Notes: generated by a model from the letters alone, not told the origin. A stretch of DNA of 64,000 bases from Epiperipatus broadwayi (GCA_028023455.1 JAQFVV010000185.1:684001-748000), one strand, 5' to 3'. Counted from the first letter of the stretch, positions 48,182 to 60,657 are shown. Program-made: numbers and translations.

Positions 48182-49330
48182 CAGTCGTCTGTCAGTTTTA
48201 TACAAAACGTTTGCCATATCAAAACTTGTCTTTAGAAAACTTTGTATTCTAACTAATTAAAAAACAACATGGCTTTAAAAGTGGTCTCAGCACAATGGGG
48301 ATCTCTAATATTGAAAGTAGTTAGAGAAAGAATCAATGAATTCGAATTGCTATTATAGTTAAGATTTGGCATTTGATTTTATAAGCATTTTCATGGTGAT
48401 TAAAACTAAAACATAAATCCAGAATATTGTCCAAATTTTGAAGAATATTTATCAAAATTATTTGCCAGTGATTCAGGAGATTAACATTGAGAAAACAGAT
48501 TGATTCCTGATTTTCTAAAAAAATTTACAGCAATTTTACAAAAAAGTATGTTATGAATTAAAATGGTAAGCTAAAGGAATAAATGTAAATGAATATTATT
48601 TAAGTTACTTAGATTTTTTTAGATAATATAACTGATTTTAACAATGTTTCAGAGCTTTAGAAAATGTGAGATAAGATACAAATAAGTAAATAAGATCAAA
48701 AATAAATGCTAAAAAGACTATTGTAATGTTCATGGGCATTTCTCAGAATAAAAAAATAAAATTGATAATCATAAATTAGAAGAAATACCTTGGTTAACTT
48801 CTTAATACTGATAGAAACATAATGAGTGAAATTAATCATAGAATAAACTTTTAGTATTAAAATAAAATATGCCTATTTATTTGAAAATAAATGTGTTTAT
48901 TGTATGTATTTTACAAGTTTATACTTATGGATCTGTCTCATGGACATCAACAGAAAAGAAGTATAGAGACTTCAGACTAATCAATGAAGTATGAAAAATT
49001 GCATGCAAAAAGAGACCAAATGTGAAATATTTTGGTGAGAAAACAAACAGGTATTATGAAAATCATTGAAAAAAATTAAGAGATTGAAATAGAATTAGTC
49101 TGCACATATTACTAAAAGAGATAATAATAAAATGGATAGCTGAAGTTTTAAATAAGATTGGAAGAGATGGTGAAAGACCTAGAAAAAAACCACATGAAAT
49201 GGATTAAAAAAACATAATTTCTTGGTGTGATGTGGAGAAGAGAAGCTATAAATCAGAAACTAAATTAAATTTGGAGAAACTTTGTTTCTGCAGTGGATTA
49301 ATAATACTTAGCAATGATAATAATGAAATC
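48182..49330 (+). pseudogene. RTE-type LINE remnant, RT and C-terminus
   Basis: Translated pieces in shifting frames follow LINE RT order: LSVLYKTFA, QHGFKSGLSTMG (fingers/palm block), KKTIVMFMGISQNKK, KYLG with LLNTDRNIMSEINHRI, YLWICLMDINRKE, then a C-terminal region encoded around 49160-49300 that matches, base for base over long stretches, the minus-strand fragment at 55.2 kb (GATGTGGAGAAGAGAAGCTA). The RTE-like ending (RPRKKPH..W, EA.DQ, FI.Q) supports the clade. The 3' end is a short GATAATAATGA tail, typical of RTE. Many stops; dead. Confidence 0.72.
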
Positions 49331-49675
49331 AAAATGTAAATGATAAGCTTGTCATAGTTTCATCACTGTTTTTTTATTGTTATACATTATAATGCTTACA
49401 ATTCTTTTTATTATATATCTCTCTTCTCCGTGCCCCATTTTAATTACATGACAATTATTTTCAAGATTACAAATCGTTATACATAGTTAAATATATGTTT
49501 AAGTAATTTCAAAATTTTTCAATATATGGAGTATCTGAATTAAGTTCAGGCCCATATGATTTTTTCAGTTGGAGAGCTGACTTTAAAGACATGTAGATGT
49601 CTAAAAGTTTCAGATCTTCTTCTAACAATTATCTTTTAGATAAATGCTTTGCTTGAGTTGGTTTTTTAGATCTAA
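49331..49675. other. Unassigned sequence upstream of hammerhead
   Basis: AT-rich. I could not tie it to a known element. It may belong to the element that carries the ribozyme. Confidence 0.4.
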
Positions 49676-49733
49676 TGTCCCAACTCCTCACTGAAGAGAC
49701 CCATAGGTCGAAACCGGTCTGGGGATGGGGACA
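49676..49733 (+). ncRNA. Hammerhead ribozyme, type I, complete core
   Basis: Self-cleaving RNA motif. Core CTGAAGA (49691-49697). Helix II is GACC (49698-49701) with GGTC (49706-49709) and loop CATA. GAA (49710-49712) and A15.1 (49713) follow. Helix III is the self-complementary ACCGGT (49713-49718), with cleavage after C49719. Helix I has six pairs (CTCCTCA region, 49685-49690, with 49720-49725), an internal loop, then six pairs TGTCCC (49676-49681) with GGGACA (49728-49733). Every invariant residue is present. The tiny palindromic helix III is the form reported in PLEs and retrozymes, thought to cleave as dimers. The host element is not identified. Confidence 0.85.
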
Positions 49734-49739
49734 ATCCAA

Positions 49740-51300
49740 GATAAAAATGATTTGAATGCCTTCTCTTGTAGTAGTATTTATCATAAATAAAAAAAAAAAG
49801 CTTGTTTAGAGTTATTAGCATACTCTTAATTTTACATATTTGTAAGTGCAAGCTATATATAAGTCATGTGACATCTGACTTGTTATTATTACTAATATAT
49901 TTTTAAATAATTTTTCAATTATAAAATTATATGTTATAATTTTCATTGTCATCCTTGAGGAAAACTAGGGAACCAATCAAAATGTCAAAAATGAAAACCC
50001 AATGTTTAACTTAATTATCCTTAAAATAATAATACAAATAAGCTTTTACATTCAATATTCAATAAAATATAAAGATAATCTAGTAATTTTATAGCAACTT
50101 AAACATCTGTAATATTAGTTATTAAGAGCTGTTTTTATGTAGTTATGTCAAGTAAATAACAAGAGTTTACTTTATGAGACATTTAATTTTACTAGACTGG
50201 AAAAAAAAACTATACACCTTAAAAATAATATTAAAATTTAGCATTTACAAACATGAAAAAAGAATTAAAAAAAAAATAAAAAAAGCAACCTCCAGTTAAA
50301 CTTTTTTGGCATAGTGGTTTGAATTTGTGTTATTTTTTTCTGTTGTTTTTTTTAAAAAAAACTTAATTCAGGATGTTGATATTCTTATTTTTAATGTATT
50401 TATATCCCTACTACTGTTTAAAAATATTATTAATTAATCTTTATTTTTAAATAATTTTACTCATTTACTTTCACAGTGTCAATTTCTTTTAAAACAAACA
50501 AATAAATATAAACAGCACCAACAGTAAGTTTTTTGAGGCCTCAAGTTGAAGTTATTTATGGTGCCACAAAATATTCGCAAAAAATATTTTTTTTATTATT
50601 GAAAAGTCGTATAATTTTATTAAATATAATTTACAAACATTAAATACATATAATTATATACCTAATAAAGAATCACAGAAAATAAAAAATGTATATCATT
50701 TTTTAATTACTGTCTATTTCGTATTGTTTTTATCAAAAGCAAAAATACATATATCATATACTCAAAAAAAAAAAACCCTCACAAAATTAAAAAAAGTTAA
50801 TTATTGCCTATTTTATACAAATTTTTGATTAGCCAACTTTTTTTATTACATTATCAAAATTAATTTTCTTTGCTGATTTTTTTTACATTCATTCTTGATC
50901 CCAAAAGTATTTTCCACATCAGAAATAGGTACAGGAATTATATCAGCATAACTTATTTTTATTTATATTTTCAGAGAACACTTTGGATGCTCTTTATATT
51001 CTTGTCACCTTTTATCTTAACTACTTACTTTGTAAAAGTAATAATAAAAGAATAAAGATCCAATACAAATTTAATTAAATTTATTTGACACATCAATTGA
51101 AATATTAAAAATTCTATGATCAAATGTTTTTTTTAGAAATTTAAAAGTTCAAAGCCCTCTGAGCATGGTCCAAGTCCAAAAAAACTGCTATCTGAGTTGA
51201 TCTGAAGTCAGAAAGTCTGATAAACTCACTTTTTCTAAAAAATAAAAATATATTCGATTGCATCTGGTAAAAACTGACATTTTTAAAAAAAATAAAATTA
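49740..51300. other. AT-rich intergenic DNA
   Basis: Several A runs; no gene or element seen. The 61-codon frame at 50870-51055 has no known domain. Confidence 0.6.
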
Positions 51301-51551
51301 GTTTATTTATTATTAGATGTGACATGTTGGATTATTTCCATCATTTATGAGTGAATGTTCAATGTATAGAAAATTTTAAACTTTATTTAAACTAACAACT
51401 TATTAGTAAGAACACACAAATAGACAATACAGGTTAGTAATTACATAACATTTCGAGTAGTATTATTTTTCACTCTTCTTCAGGTGTTGCTGGATTATAT
51501 GCACAGTAATTCTTCACTTTTTTTCATGTGTTTCTGGCTTATATGCACAGT

Positions 51552-51641
51552 GACAATATTTGCTTAGAAGTTGAACTCACACCTTTAGATTCTTGAATAT
51601 TGAATTTAAAGCAAATGCTCTACCAACTGAGCTATTCTGTC
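51552..51641 (-). repeat. tRNA-like sequence in the left inverted repeat
   Basis: The minus strand reads TAGCTCAGTTGGTAGAGCA, a textbook tRNA D-arm and A box with GCTC/GAGC pairing, followed 40 bases on by GTGTGAGTTCAAC, a B-box-like T-arm. The ends GACAGAA and TATTGTC can pair as an acceptor stem with one mismatch and one wobble. The anticodon arm is not clean, so I do not call a functional tRNA. A SINE-type tRNA head or an internal Pol III promoter of the PLE is possible. Confidence 0.65.
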
Positions 51642-51689
51642 AAATGCAACATATAGTAGATGCTATGTTGAAATTTAGACTTTATAAAA

Positions 51690-52432
51690 AATTATGTCTA
51701 AAACTGACTAAAGTAGAAAATCATTTAACTTTCTTATGCAAATGTAAATCAGAAGGGATCATTCCTAATGGTTTGAATTAAAAACCTATTTTCTCCAAGA
51801 GAGCTGAGAAAATTATTCAGACAGCAAATGAAGCCTTATTGAGAGAAAGTATAAAGGTTCAGCAGTTTACCAAGTATCACAATTGTGTTCTATTAGAAAT
51901 GTGAAATCCTTTCTACAAAATAAAGTTACAGAAGAAGAGTTCTCAAGAATATGTCAAGCAGTGAAAGATCACATTGTAATTTACATGGGATGATAAAGAA
52001 ACTTCAGAACTTCAGAAGAAGAAGCTTGTAAATCTACATGGTCAAGTCAAAAGTTATACTGCAACTAGTCTATCCTCATCATTAGTGAAAAATCTTAGTT
52101 CTAAACATCTTACTGATGCTGAATTATTAGTTCTTGAAAAAAGCTTGAATTTCACCATTACACCATCTACTGTTTTATTATTGGATATAATGGTGGCCTC
52201 TGAGGAGGTGACCCAAAACCTGACTCTAAAAGAAGCAGTAGAGTTATGCCAGAAAATAAAAAGAACCTTTGAAACACATGAAGTGCAAAAGCAGATGTCA
52301 AACATTTCAGGTGATGAGAGCAAAGCTATTAAATATCTCAACCAGGATACATCTATAATCATTTTTCCTGCAGACAAAAGATACAACACTATAATTGTAA
52401 TGGATAAAATTGATTATGATAACAAAATATAG
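51690..52432 (+). pseudogene. PLE-C: N-terminal region of RT
   Basis: Pieces such as CKCKSEGIIPNGLN and, after several stops, the frame 52085-52432 with SSKHLTDAELLVLEKSLNF and SKAIKYLNQDTSIIIFPADK followed by VMDKIDYDNKI. These match the conserved PLE N-terminal blocks ('lt..e..vL.kGlnF' and 'iiI.pADKg..vVvm...Y'). Interrupted by stops near 51780 and 51905 and a frame change. Confidence 0.85.
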
Positions 52433-52499
52433 GGCCTTTTCACTGAAGGACAATACAAAAAAGTAGCGAAAAATGCAATTCCAAATACAGATGTAAAAT

Positions 52500-53240
52500 T
52501 TCAAGCATTACTCAGGAAGCATCGCAGGTATTTCAGTGATCCAGAAAAAAGAAAATTAACTTCACATGTCAGCAAGATTCCTCACCTAAATGGTGCCTAA
52601 AATCCATAAAGACAATGTTCCATTAAGACCTATTGTTAGTTCTAGAAATTCACCATGTCAAAATTTGTCAAGATTTCTTCTCAAAGTTCTTAGACCATTG
52701 GCATATAGCATACAATCTTTTGTCAGGGAATCTAAGCACTTTGTAAAATTAGTCAGGAACATGAAAATGGAAAGAACTGACTTATTGGTAAGCTTTGATG
52801 TGGAAAATCTGTTTACAAATATACCATGTGATAAGGCATGGTCTATTATAAGGAAAAGGTTATATGATGATAATAGTCTACAAACTAGGACAGCTTTACC
52901 TATTGATAGTATAAGAGAATTATTAACATTCTGCATAACAATAACATATTTTCAATATAACTCAGAATTCTTCCAACAAAATCCAAGGACTTTGAGATCA
53001 TCACTGTCACCCTTGCTCAGCACCATTTACGTGGAAAAAACTTGAAACCACAACCACAAATACTACACCATATCCACCTAAAGTGTGGCTTCGATATGTT
53101 GATGATATATGTTGATGATACATTTGTGGTATGGCTACATGGTGAGGTACAATTACTGTCATTTTGGATGCACATTAACAAATTAAATTCACAACAGAAT
53201 CAGAACATGAACAAAAATTGGAATTCTTGAATGTTCTTGT
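52500..53240 (+). pseudogene. PLE-C: RT core
   Basis: PKIHKDNVPLRPIVSSRNSP (PLE K-H-K and LRPIVS block), LLVSFDVENLFTNIPCDKAW (motif A) and then, after indels and a frame change near 52980-53045, IYVDDTFVVWLHGE (motif C). The DNA around motif C contains a short duplication of GATATGTTGATGATA. Distinct in sequence from PLE-A, so it is a second PLE lineage. Confidence 0.85.
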
Positions 53241-53900
53241 GACAAGATTTCCACAAAGCATAAAAACAATGTGTATAGGAAACCAACACACACTGGAAAT
53301 ACCTGGCATATACATCCAATCATACAAAAATACTAAATAGGGAATTGTACTAATGCTATGGAACTGAGCAAAGGGGATTTGTGAAAAGAAAAGATTCACA
53401 TAGAACAAATGCGTATGAAGAATGGTTATCCATCAGCAGTCATCAGGGAAAACCTTCAATAGACAATACAAAGAGACACAAAAAAATAATTATTGGTATG
53501 GTAGTGTATCCATACATACCAGGAATAGTGGACAAATTAAAAAAAAATGAAATCAATATAACATTAGAATTGCTTTCCAAAGCCATACCATGCTTCAAGG
53601 AATACTTATTTCTATTAAGCCTAAATGGGAAATGCTAAAGAACAAAACTGCATCTATGAAATACCATGTGAATGTGGAAGGAAATATATTATTGAGACCT
53701 GTTGCCCAGTTGAAAAGTGATTGAAAGAACACAAACTAATGGTTAAAAGAGAAAAAACAGATGTGACTACCATAGCAGATCATGTATGTACTAATGCATA
53801 TGTTTAATTGGGAAAATAAAAAGATATCAGATAAAGAGGGAAAAAAATGTATAGTAGAAAATTCAAGAAAACTGCTAATATGGCAATGGTAAATAATCCT
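53240..53900 (+). pseudogene. PLE-C: RT C-terminus and GIY-YIG endonuclease
   Basis: The frame at 53381-53638 covers the thumb/connection region (KKIIIGMVVYPYIPGIVDKL). From 53649 a second frame gives CIYEIPCECGRKYIIETCCP, then a TGA, then LKEHKLMVKREKTDVT and ADHV. This is the PLE GIY-YIG module with the C-x-C pair. The usual YIGET is YIIET here and the catalytic-arginine position (normally R.KEH) is lost at the TGA, so it is inactive. Confidence 0.8.
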
Positions 53901-54089
53901 ATAAGTCAACCCAGTGTGGCAATACACAATGTATGAAAGCATCTAATTAATTTTGCTCTTAGAAAAAAAAATATTAAAAAACAACAACAAACTAATTAGC
54001 CTTGCTATAAAAAAAAATTGAAGGATTCAGGAGAATTTGAATCAACTCTCATATATAAATATATCAAATTTCTACTATATGTTGCCTTT

Positions 54090-54179
54090 GACAGAATAGC
54101 TCAATTGGTAGAGCATTTGCCTTAAATTCAATATTCAAGAATCTAAAGGTGTGAGTTAAACCTCTAAGTAAATATTGTC
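54090..54179 (+). repeat. tRNA-like sequence in the right inverted repeat
   Basis: TAGCTCAATTGGTAGAGCA (A box/D-arm) and GTGTGAGTTAAACCTC (B-box-like), the mate of the left copy. It lies between the endonuclease and the CCAGCAACACCTGAAGAAG end motif. Confidence 0.65.
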
Positions 54180-54379
54180 ACTGTGGATATAGGCCAGCAA
54201 CACCTGAAGAAGAGTGGAGACTAATACTACTGGAAACATTGTGTAATTACTAACCTGCATTGTCTATTTGTGTTTATATTTAGATAGTTTAAATAATGTT
54301 TAAAATTTTCTTTACATTCAACATTCACACATAAATGATGGAAAAAGTCCAACGTACCACGTCTAATAATATACCATCA

Positions 54380-55145
54380 TTAAAAACCTTCAGACAAGTA
54401 GTTTATTTATTAATTTGCTTAATTATAGCTTTTACAATAAATATGGAAAATATAGTTTAAAAAGCAGGATTAATACAACACAAAAATCATATTAATTAAA
54501 CTTCTAGGGATTAAAATTTACATTAACGCCAATTTTTATCTACTTAGTAGGATAAAATTATATTATTCTGCATATAATATAAAATAGTTGTATTTATGTA
54601 GATTTATTCTTGCACGAACTAATAGTCTCAAGTTATAAAAGTTCCTGCATAAAATTGAAAATAATATGATTTTCAAATTAAGCAGAAAAAATTATTACAA
54701 GAAATCAGCAATACTTTATGTTAAATTAATATAGAACTCTGTAGTAGTTTAGAATGTTTAACAATCACTGATTGTAAACTATTATTATTTTATAATATAT
54801 ATTTTTCCATCTTTCATTTTTAAGCCATTAAGAATTCTTACAGCATTAGCAAAGCATTGAGTCAAACGATAACATTTCAAATATTGCTTCCTTTTCCATT
54901 AAGGTGTGAATTCACACAAACAAAATAAAAATATTTGATTTAAATTTTGCAACAATAATATTAAAGAATTGCACATGTTCTTCATTGAATGATTAGTTCT
55001 TTTGTATGTGATGTGCTATTCAAACACCAGAAATGATAGACTGATTTTAATCAATGAAGATTTAGTTTTTGAATCCCTTATTAAACAATTGTGCACAAGT
55101 CTATTATACACTAAATTTGAATGTAAATTGCCAGAGTATAAAACC
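54380..55145. other. AT-rich intergenic DNA
   Basis: Nothing recognised. Confidence 0.6.
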
Positions 55146-55149
55146 ACCA

Positions 55150-55340
55150 ATGCTCATGTTAGATATTCATCATCATCATCAATCATTATCAATTCACTGC
55201 ATGATGAAGGTCTCTCCAAGTTTAATCCATCTTCTCTGATCTTTAGCTTCTCTTCTCCACATCACCCCTACACAATTTCTTATTTAATCCATCCATCTCA
55301 CATGTGGTTTCTTTCTGGGTCTTTTACAATCTCTTGAAAT
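55150..55340 (-). pseudogene. RTE-type LINE 3' end fragment
   Basis: The minus strand encodes CKRPRKKPHVRWMD, then a stop, then VGVMWRREAKDQRRWIKLGE and TFIMQ, followed by a GATGATGATGA tail. This is the conserved C-terminus and microsatellite tail of RTE elements. It is closely related to the end of the remnant at 48.2-49.3 kb. The plus-strand 111-codon frame here is its shadow. Confidence 0.75.
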
Positions 55341-55344
55341 CCAG

Positions 55345-56555
55345 TTTAGAAATTATTGTATAATAAATTAGATAAAATTATATAAATTTATCTTATTAAT
55401 CAGTAGTTGTGATTATACAATGTCAATAATGTAATACATCATCCTAAGGATAATAAAATACTTGTTTAATAAAAAAAACACAGCTTTAACAACCAAGATT
55501 TAAATCCTTTTCCCTAAGGGAGCAAAAAAAGTAGTGTTTTGGATCATATACACCTATTCACTGATATTCCACATTAGTAGTTATCATTATCAACAAATAT
55601 AAGACTGAATACTCATAAAAGTAACAGAATTGAGACAATTATTGCAGTCTTTCAGAATGATTACTGGTGAATAGGTAAGCTAAATCGATTTTTAAAGAAA
55701 CAATTGCTAAACTAATGTATATACAGTAGCCATCCAAAAGTAACTGATGAAGAAAAAGGACATATTAATTAAGTTATCTAAGGAAAAGTTGATAAGACTT
55801 CAAACTTTTTTCCTTGTAGTTAATGCACAAACTAAAAATAGCAGATCCATTTATAAGTCGTAATTGAGGGACAGTGGATTAATTAAATCATTTATAATTG
55901 AAGGACAGCAACTTATACCTCAAAAGTTTAATTTATATATATACTACAAACAAAATGTTACCTGAATCCTTTCTGTTTTTATATTCCAATATTAACTGCA
56001 TTTTGTTCTTCCTATATATTTTTTTAAAGATTAGATAATACATTTATTTAACAAATATTGAAAAAGATATTAGAGATGTATGGCTATAAATTATGTTATA
56101 ATCGTTTATATATTTTAGTGTTTATTTGAAACTAGTAACATTTTTCAAAAACGTGAACAATAAAAATATTATAACAAACATATCTATCACCTCTAATACT
56201 TTGATATATGAGTAGTTAAAAATGCTTTTTTCAAAAGTAAGTCATCATAATTCTTTACTTTATAACTTCTCTGATTTCCTGGGTCACATGTTAAAACACA
56301 ACAACTTTCTGCTGTTAACCAAAAGTAGAAATTGTTTTAGTTCTTCTGCCAAGCTTTTAGCCAAATAAGAATTTTCAAATGCAAGAATCAGAAAACAAAG
56401 TTTGAAGGAATAAAATTTCCATAAAAGCTTTTAATCCAAATTGATTTTAATAAAATTTACCCTGAGTTTTAAAAGATTAACAGTTTTCAATTCAAATTAT
56501 TAACATTAATTTAACTTTTATACTTATCCGACTCTCTTTGTTTATTTTTCCTCCC
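55345..56555. other. AT-rich intergenic DNA
   Basis: Nothing recognised. Confidence 0.6.
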
Positions 56556-56558
56556 TCG

Positions 56559-56940
<382 letters not shown>

Positions 56941-57024
56941 TTGTCCATTTGTCTGTTAGTCTGTTCGTTTTTCTTCTATCTATCTACTTATCTGTCTGTC
57001 TGTTCATTTGTTTGCTAATCGATT

Positions 57025-57590
57025 CGTTTTTTGTTATCTGGTAAATATATAATCACTTCCTTGTATCTCATTATAATGTAATTTTTAAATTAATTGTATG
57101 TAATGCTAAATTAAAAATAATTTAAATTAAATATGCCTAATCAAATTTAAATAAGCCAGTGATTCTGTTTACTAATCATGGCATCTGCTAAAACTCCCAG
57201 AAAATCTACATTTTCTTTGTACACTATGTCAAGAAGATAGCAATATTTCATTAGATAGCTTATAAGAAATTTTATTATATAAAACAATTATACTGTGTGA
57301 TCATATTGAATGGTTTGTTAACATGAAGATATAGTTGGAAAGTGTAAATTACCAATAAATGCTTGTCTTATTAAAAATTGATTGGAAGTAGTTAATTTAT
57401 GTAATATTATTTATTATATAAACTTAGATAGTTTCTTTTTTTTATTTATGCTTTTTCCAATTATTTTTATTTTTGTTATTTGTACATCATCTAATGAATA
57501 ATTAAAATTTTAAAAACTATTTTTAATTATTTTTAAAAAGACATGTATTATTTATATGTGCCTTATTTATCTAGTTTTAAAGTTCTTTTA
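57025..57590. other. AT-rich intergenic DNA
   Basis: Nothing recognised before the two (TA)n tracts at 57592-57654. Confidence 0.6.
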
Positions 57591-58096
57591 TTTAACTATA
57601 TATATATATATATATATATTGTATATTTAACTATATATATATATATATATATATTGTAACGGGCACATACGTACGTTACATTATTTTTTATTAGTAAACA
57701 TAAACAAAAAAGTTCAATAAAAATTTATTTTTTAAGAATTAAAAATTGAAAATTAAAAAAATCATCTTAAACTCGTATATATATAAAAACACACAGATAA
57801 ATAATTATTAAAATAAAACTTTATTAAAAAAAAAGAAGTTTAAAACTAAATTTTCAGAAAAGATTTAGAGATAAAAATATATGTTTAAGTTTGAAAACAA
57901 ATTAATTAATCTTTTGTAAAATGGAAATGATTATTTTAATTAGTAAACTAGCCTTTGGGCCTTTAAATGTATAAGCATCGGTCAGATAGGAAAACAATAG
58001 AAACTTTTAGCAAATGAAAGAAATCCATCGGGAAATCGGACCTCAACGAAAAGGTTTTCACTATCATGACGTAATGTTGAGTTAATCCACAAAATT

Positions 58097-58106
58097 ATTA
58101 TAAAAG
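58097..58106 (+). promoter_or_regulatory. TATA box, solo-LTR-like repeat copy 2
   Basis: TTATTATAAAAGG at the position equivalent to the box in copy 1. Confidence 0.6.
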
Positions 58107-58179
58107 GAAAGGTTTGAAAATAAAAGAATTAGTTGGTTATTACGAGTGGACAGATATGTGTTAGTGCGGAGTTGAAGGA

Positions 58180-58214
58180 GAAGGGATTGAAAAGACGCAC
58201 TCTTCAATCCCTTC
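58180..58214 (+). other. Covarying hairpin with ACGCA loop, copy 2
   Basis: GAAGGGATTGAA (58180-58191) pairs perfectly with TTCAATCCCTTC (58203-58214). Above an A/C mismatch, AG pairs with CT and closes the loop ACGCA (58195-58199). The loop and closing G-C pair are identical to copy 1 while the stem sequence is almost wholly different. Confidence 0.8.
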
Positions 58215-59518
58215 AGTTCTGCTAGGAAGAAAGAGAAATGAACTATCGTTTTCTACATTGAGGACCAGCTGGAGTAAAAAACCTCCAGATGACTAAATAA
58301 AATGGCCAACAGAATACCAATCTTTTTTGGATGGCATGGGAATTCATGTTCAAATGGCAAGCAACAGATAAAGATGAACTGTTTAAAACCATAAGAACTT
58401 TATAATTAATGAACATTAAATTAAAAACTTTCCATATTTAAAATAATTAAGAAATAGAATTCTATCTGACCAACATTATTTATTAATTAGTTATAATTTT
58501 ATTTAATGTATTTCTTTTGTAAAATCATTTCCATTTATTTATTTATTTGTTTTTTAAGTTTTATTATGATTTCTGTTTTTCATTAAACTAGTTATATAAA
58601 TATTAAACTTAAGTCGGGCATGAATGGCTATACAGATTTGTAAAGTTATATTAGGGGAGGGTAATCTTAGGTTATTTGTTTCGTAGTTGAATTAGGTCAA
58701 TGGATTGGATATATTGGTGTAATTAGTAGATGTAGTATGAGATTCGCTATGGGCAGAATCGCTATTATATGCCGCACACTTCCGTTTTGCCTATGGAAGG
58801 GATTATAAGATGTAGAACGCAGTTCCTTCCTATGGATTTTTTTTATTGCTCTCATTGTCAGATAGATGTAATATTCCTATCTGATGAGAAGCAGTTTCTT
58901 CTCTTAACCTAATTGTGCTGCCGTATTTGTATTACATTGAACACATCGATATATCTGATGGATTGAAGTTTGGTTTGACTGCGAACCTTTGGCCTAAGGT
59001 TAAACTAGGATTGAATATGTTCTTTTCAAATGCAAATCTATGTAGTCTATTCATACTCGACACTCTAAATAAAGATGCATTAAATTTAAGTTGGGTATAG
59101 ATGCTTGCATGGGTTCATTACCGGTTGATTATGTTTTTGGTTTTCATATTCGATCAAAATATATATAGATATTTGGTAAATACTGATACCTTACGGTGAG
59201 TATCTAAAATGTATTTATTCAGATGTCTTTTAAGTTATTGGTGTTAATGCAAGCATCTTATGGTGAATGCTATTGGGTTACTTATAAATTTCCCTCTGCA
59301 ATTGATGGTATCAATGATTTTGTATTTTGATCGTTTATGTTTATTTTGGAATGTTTTTGACCGTGGAATCTATGTAACCGATCTATACTCAACATTTTAA
59401 ACAAATCTGTGCGAACTAATAATAGTATAAAATTTAAAATGTAAATTAAAAATCTAAAATAAAAGTAAAAATAATGTTAAATATTAAAGTAAACATATTA
59501 AAATAATAATGTTAAATC

Positions 59519-59549
<31 letters not shown>

Positions 59550-59829
59550 CGTAAATAAATTTTTGTATGTTAATTACTGGCAGTGGCTTATTTTATTTAT
59601 TTTTTAATATTGAAATATAATTAGATAAGATATTATATTATTAAATCTCTGCTACTCCCTGAGCTAGTGACATGGGCTAACGACCGGATATCAAAATATA
59701 TAAATAAAATAAAAATTTTTTTTTGACTTACGTATCTGCCTACTTTATAAATTTTTCTAGGTTCAAATGCCTAGATGGCGCCCTGTAGTGCAGATGATGG
59801 TAAGCTCTATTCTCTGGATTGTTATAATA

Positions 59830-60655
59830 TATATAATTAAATAAGATACATAAATAATTAAATAATATATGTAAATAACAGAACTTTAAAATTAGATAAG
59901 CAAAATGTGCCCAGAAACAAATACATGTTTTAAAAATATCTAAAAATATTTCTTAAGGGTTAAATTATCAAAATGCATATAAAGATCAAAAATAAAAATA
60001 ATTAGAAAAAAATAGAAATAAAAAAACTATCTAAGTTTTCATTTATAATTAGATTGACAAAATCTGATAAGGATGATGTTAATGAACACTAAATACAATA
60101 TATTCATATATTTGTAAAAACATGTACAGGCCGCTAGCATAGATACGTTGCAATTAACTATTTTACAAAAAAATAATGTAGAATTTTTAACTATAATATT
60201 AACACTGTTGATAATGTTACTACAACATTTAGCCATGACATAATTATCACATAAAATTTAGGATTAAATTTATGCAGTATAAATTATCAGCATTTATTAT
60301 TAATTATTACCACCAATTACCTAACAACTCTTTTTATGAACTAAACTGACAAATAGTAAGGATTTAAAGCTTTATGCCTGATTTAATCTTATAGTTAAAA
60401 TATATATATGTATCTTATAGTTAAAATATATATATGTATACTTACTCAATAAAATCTCAATTGATTATTTATATACAATTTTTCAGCATCCATTAGTTTA
60501 TTTTATTTGTTTTGAATTCAGAATCATAAAAAAACATATTTTACTAATATACATATATCATTTTTAAAGTTATTTTTTGACATCTAGAACATGAATCTGA
60601 CACAATATTGTTCACAAAAATGTTTTTAAAAAAATTTAAATCAGCTTTGTTTATT
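59830..60655. other. AT-rich intergenic DNA
   Basis: A short direct repeat (TCTTATAGTTAAAATATATA, twice near 60390-60430) is the only pattern noted. Confidence 0.6.
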
Positions 60656-60656
60656 A

Positions 60657-60657
60657 A

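Larger units (their letters stand above)
51311..54372 (+). mobile_element. PLE-C: Penelope-like element within long inverted repeats
   Basis: Plus-strand RT plus GIY-YIG element. The outer ~300-350 bases at each end are reverse complements (51311-51668 against 54072-54372). Landmarks are TTTCCATCATTTATG/CATAAATGATGGAAA, AATAGACAAT/ATTGTCTATT, TTAGTAATTAC/GTAATTACTAA, CTTCTTCAGGTGTTGCTGG/CCAGCAACACCTGAAGAAG and the tRNA-like part. The left repeat has an extra ~45-bp duplication near 51503. PLE copies with an inverted partial end copy are known. Divergence of the arms shows an old insertion. Confidence 0.85.
57655..59826 (+). mobile_element. 2-kb solo-LTR-like repeat, copy 2
   Basis: Starts TGTAACGGGCACATACGTA with CGTTACA and ends GGATTGTTATA in (TA)n, like copy 1. 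It shares the TATA region, the ACGCA-loop hairpin, CTCTGCTACTCCCTGAGCTA (59646) and CTAGATGGCGCCC (near 59770). The two conserved internal blocks occur in the opposite order to copy 1: here B (58604-59075) precedes A (59088-59415). Non-coding; the 61-codon frame at 58915-59100 lies in block B and is not shared as a protein with copy 1. Confidence 0.65.

Noticed and set aside
54204-54245. CTGAAGA...GGAAAC in the PLE-C end (and its mate near 51470-51510 on the minus strand) as a second hammerhead.
   Set aside because: Helix II needs a bulge or has only three or four pairs, and no helix I pairing exists between the flanks. It may be a decayed relative, but I cannot support it as a ribozyme.
55002-55337. 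111-codon plus-strand frame as a host gene.
   Set aside because: Most of it is the reverse complement of an RTE C-terminus and its GATGAT tail.
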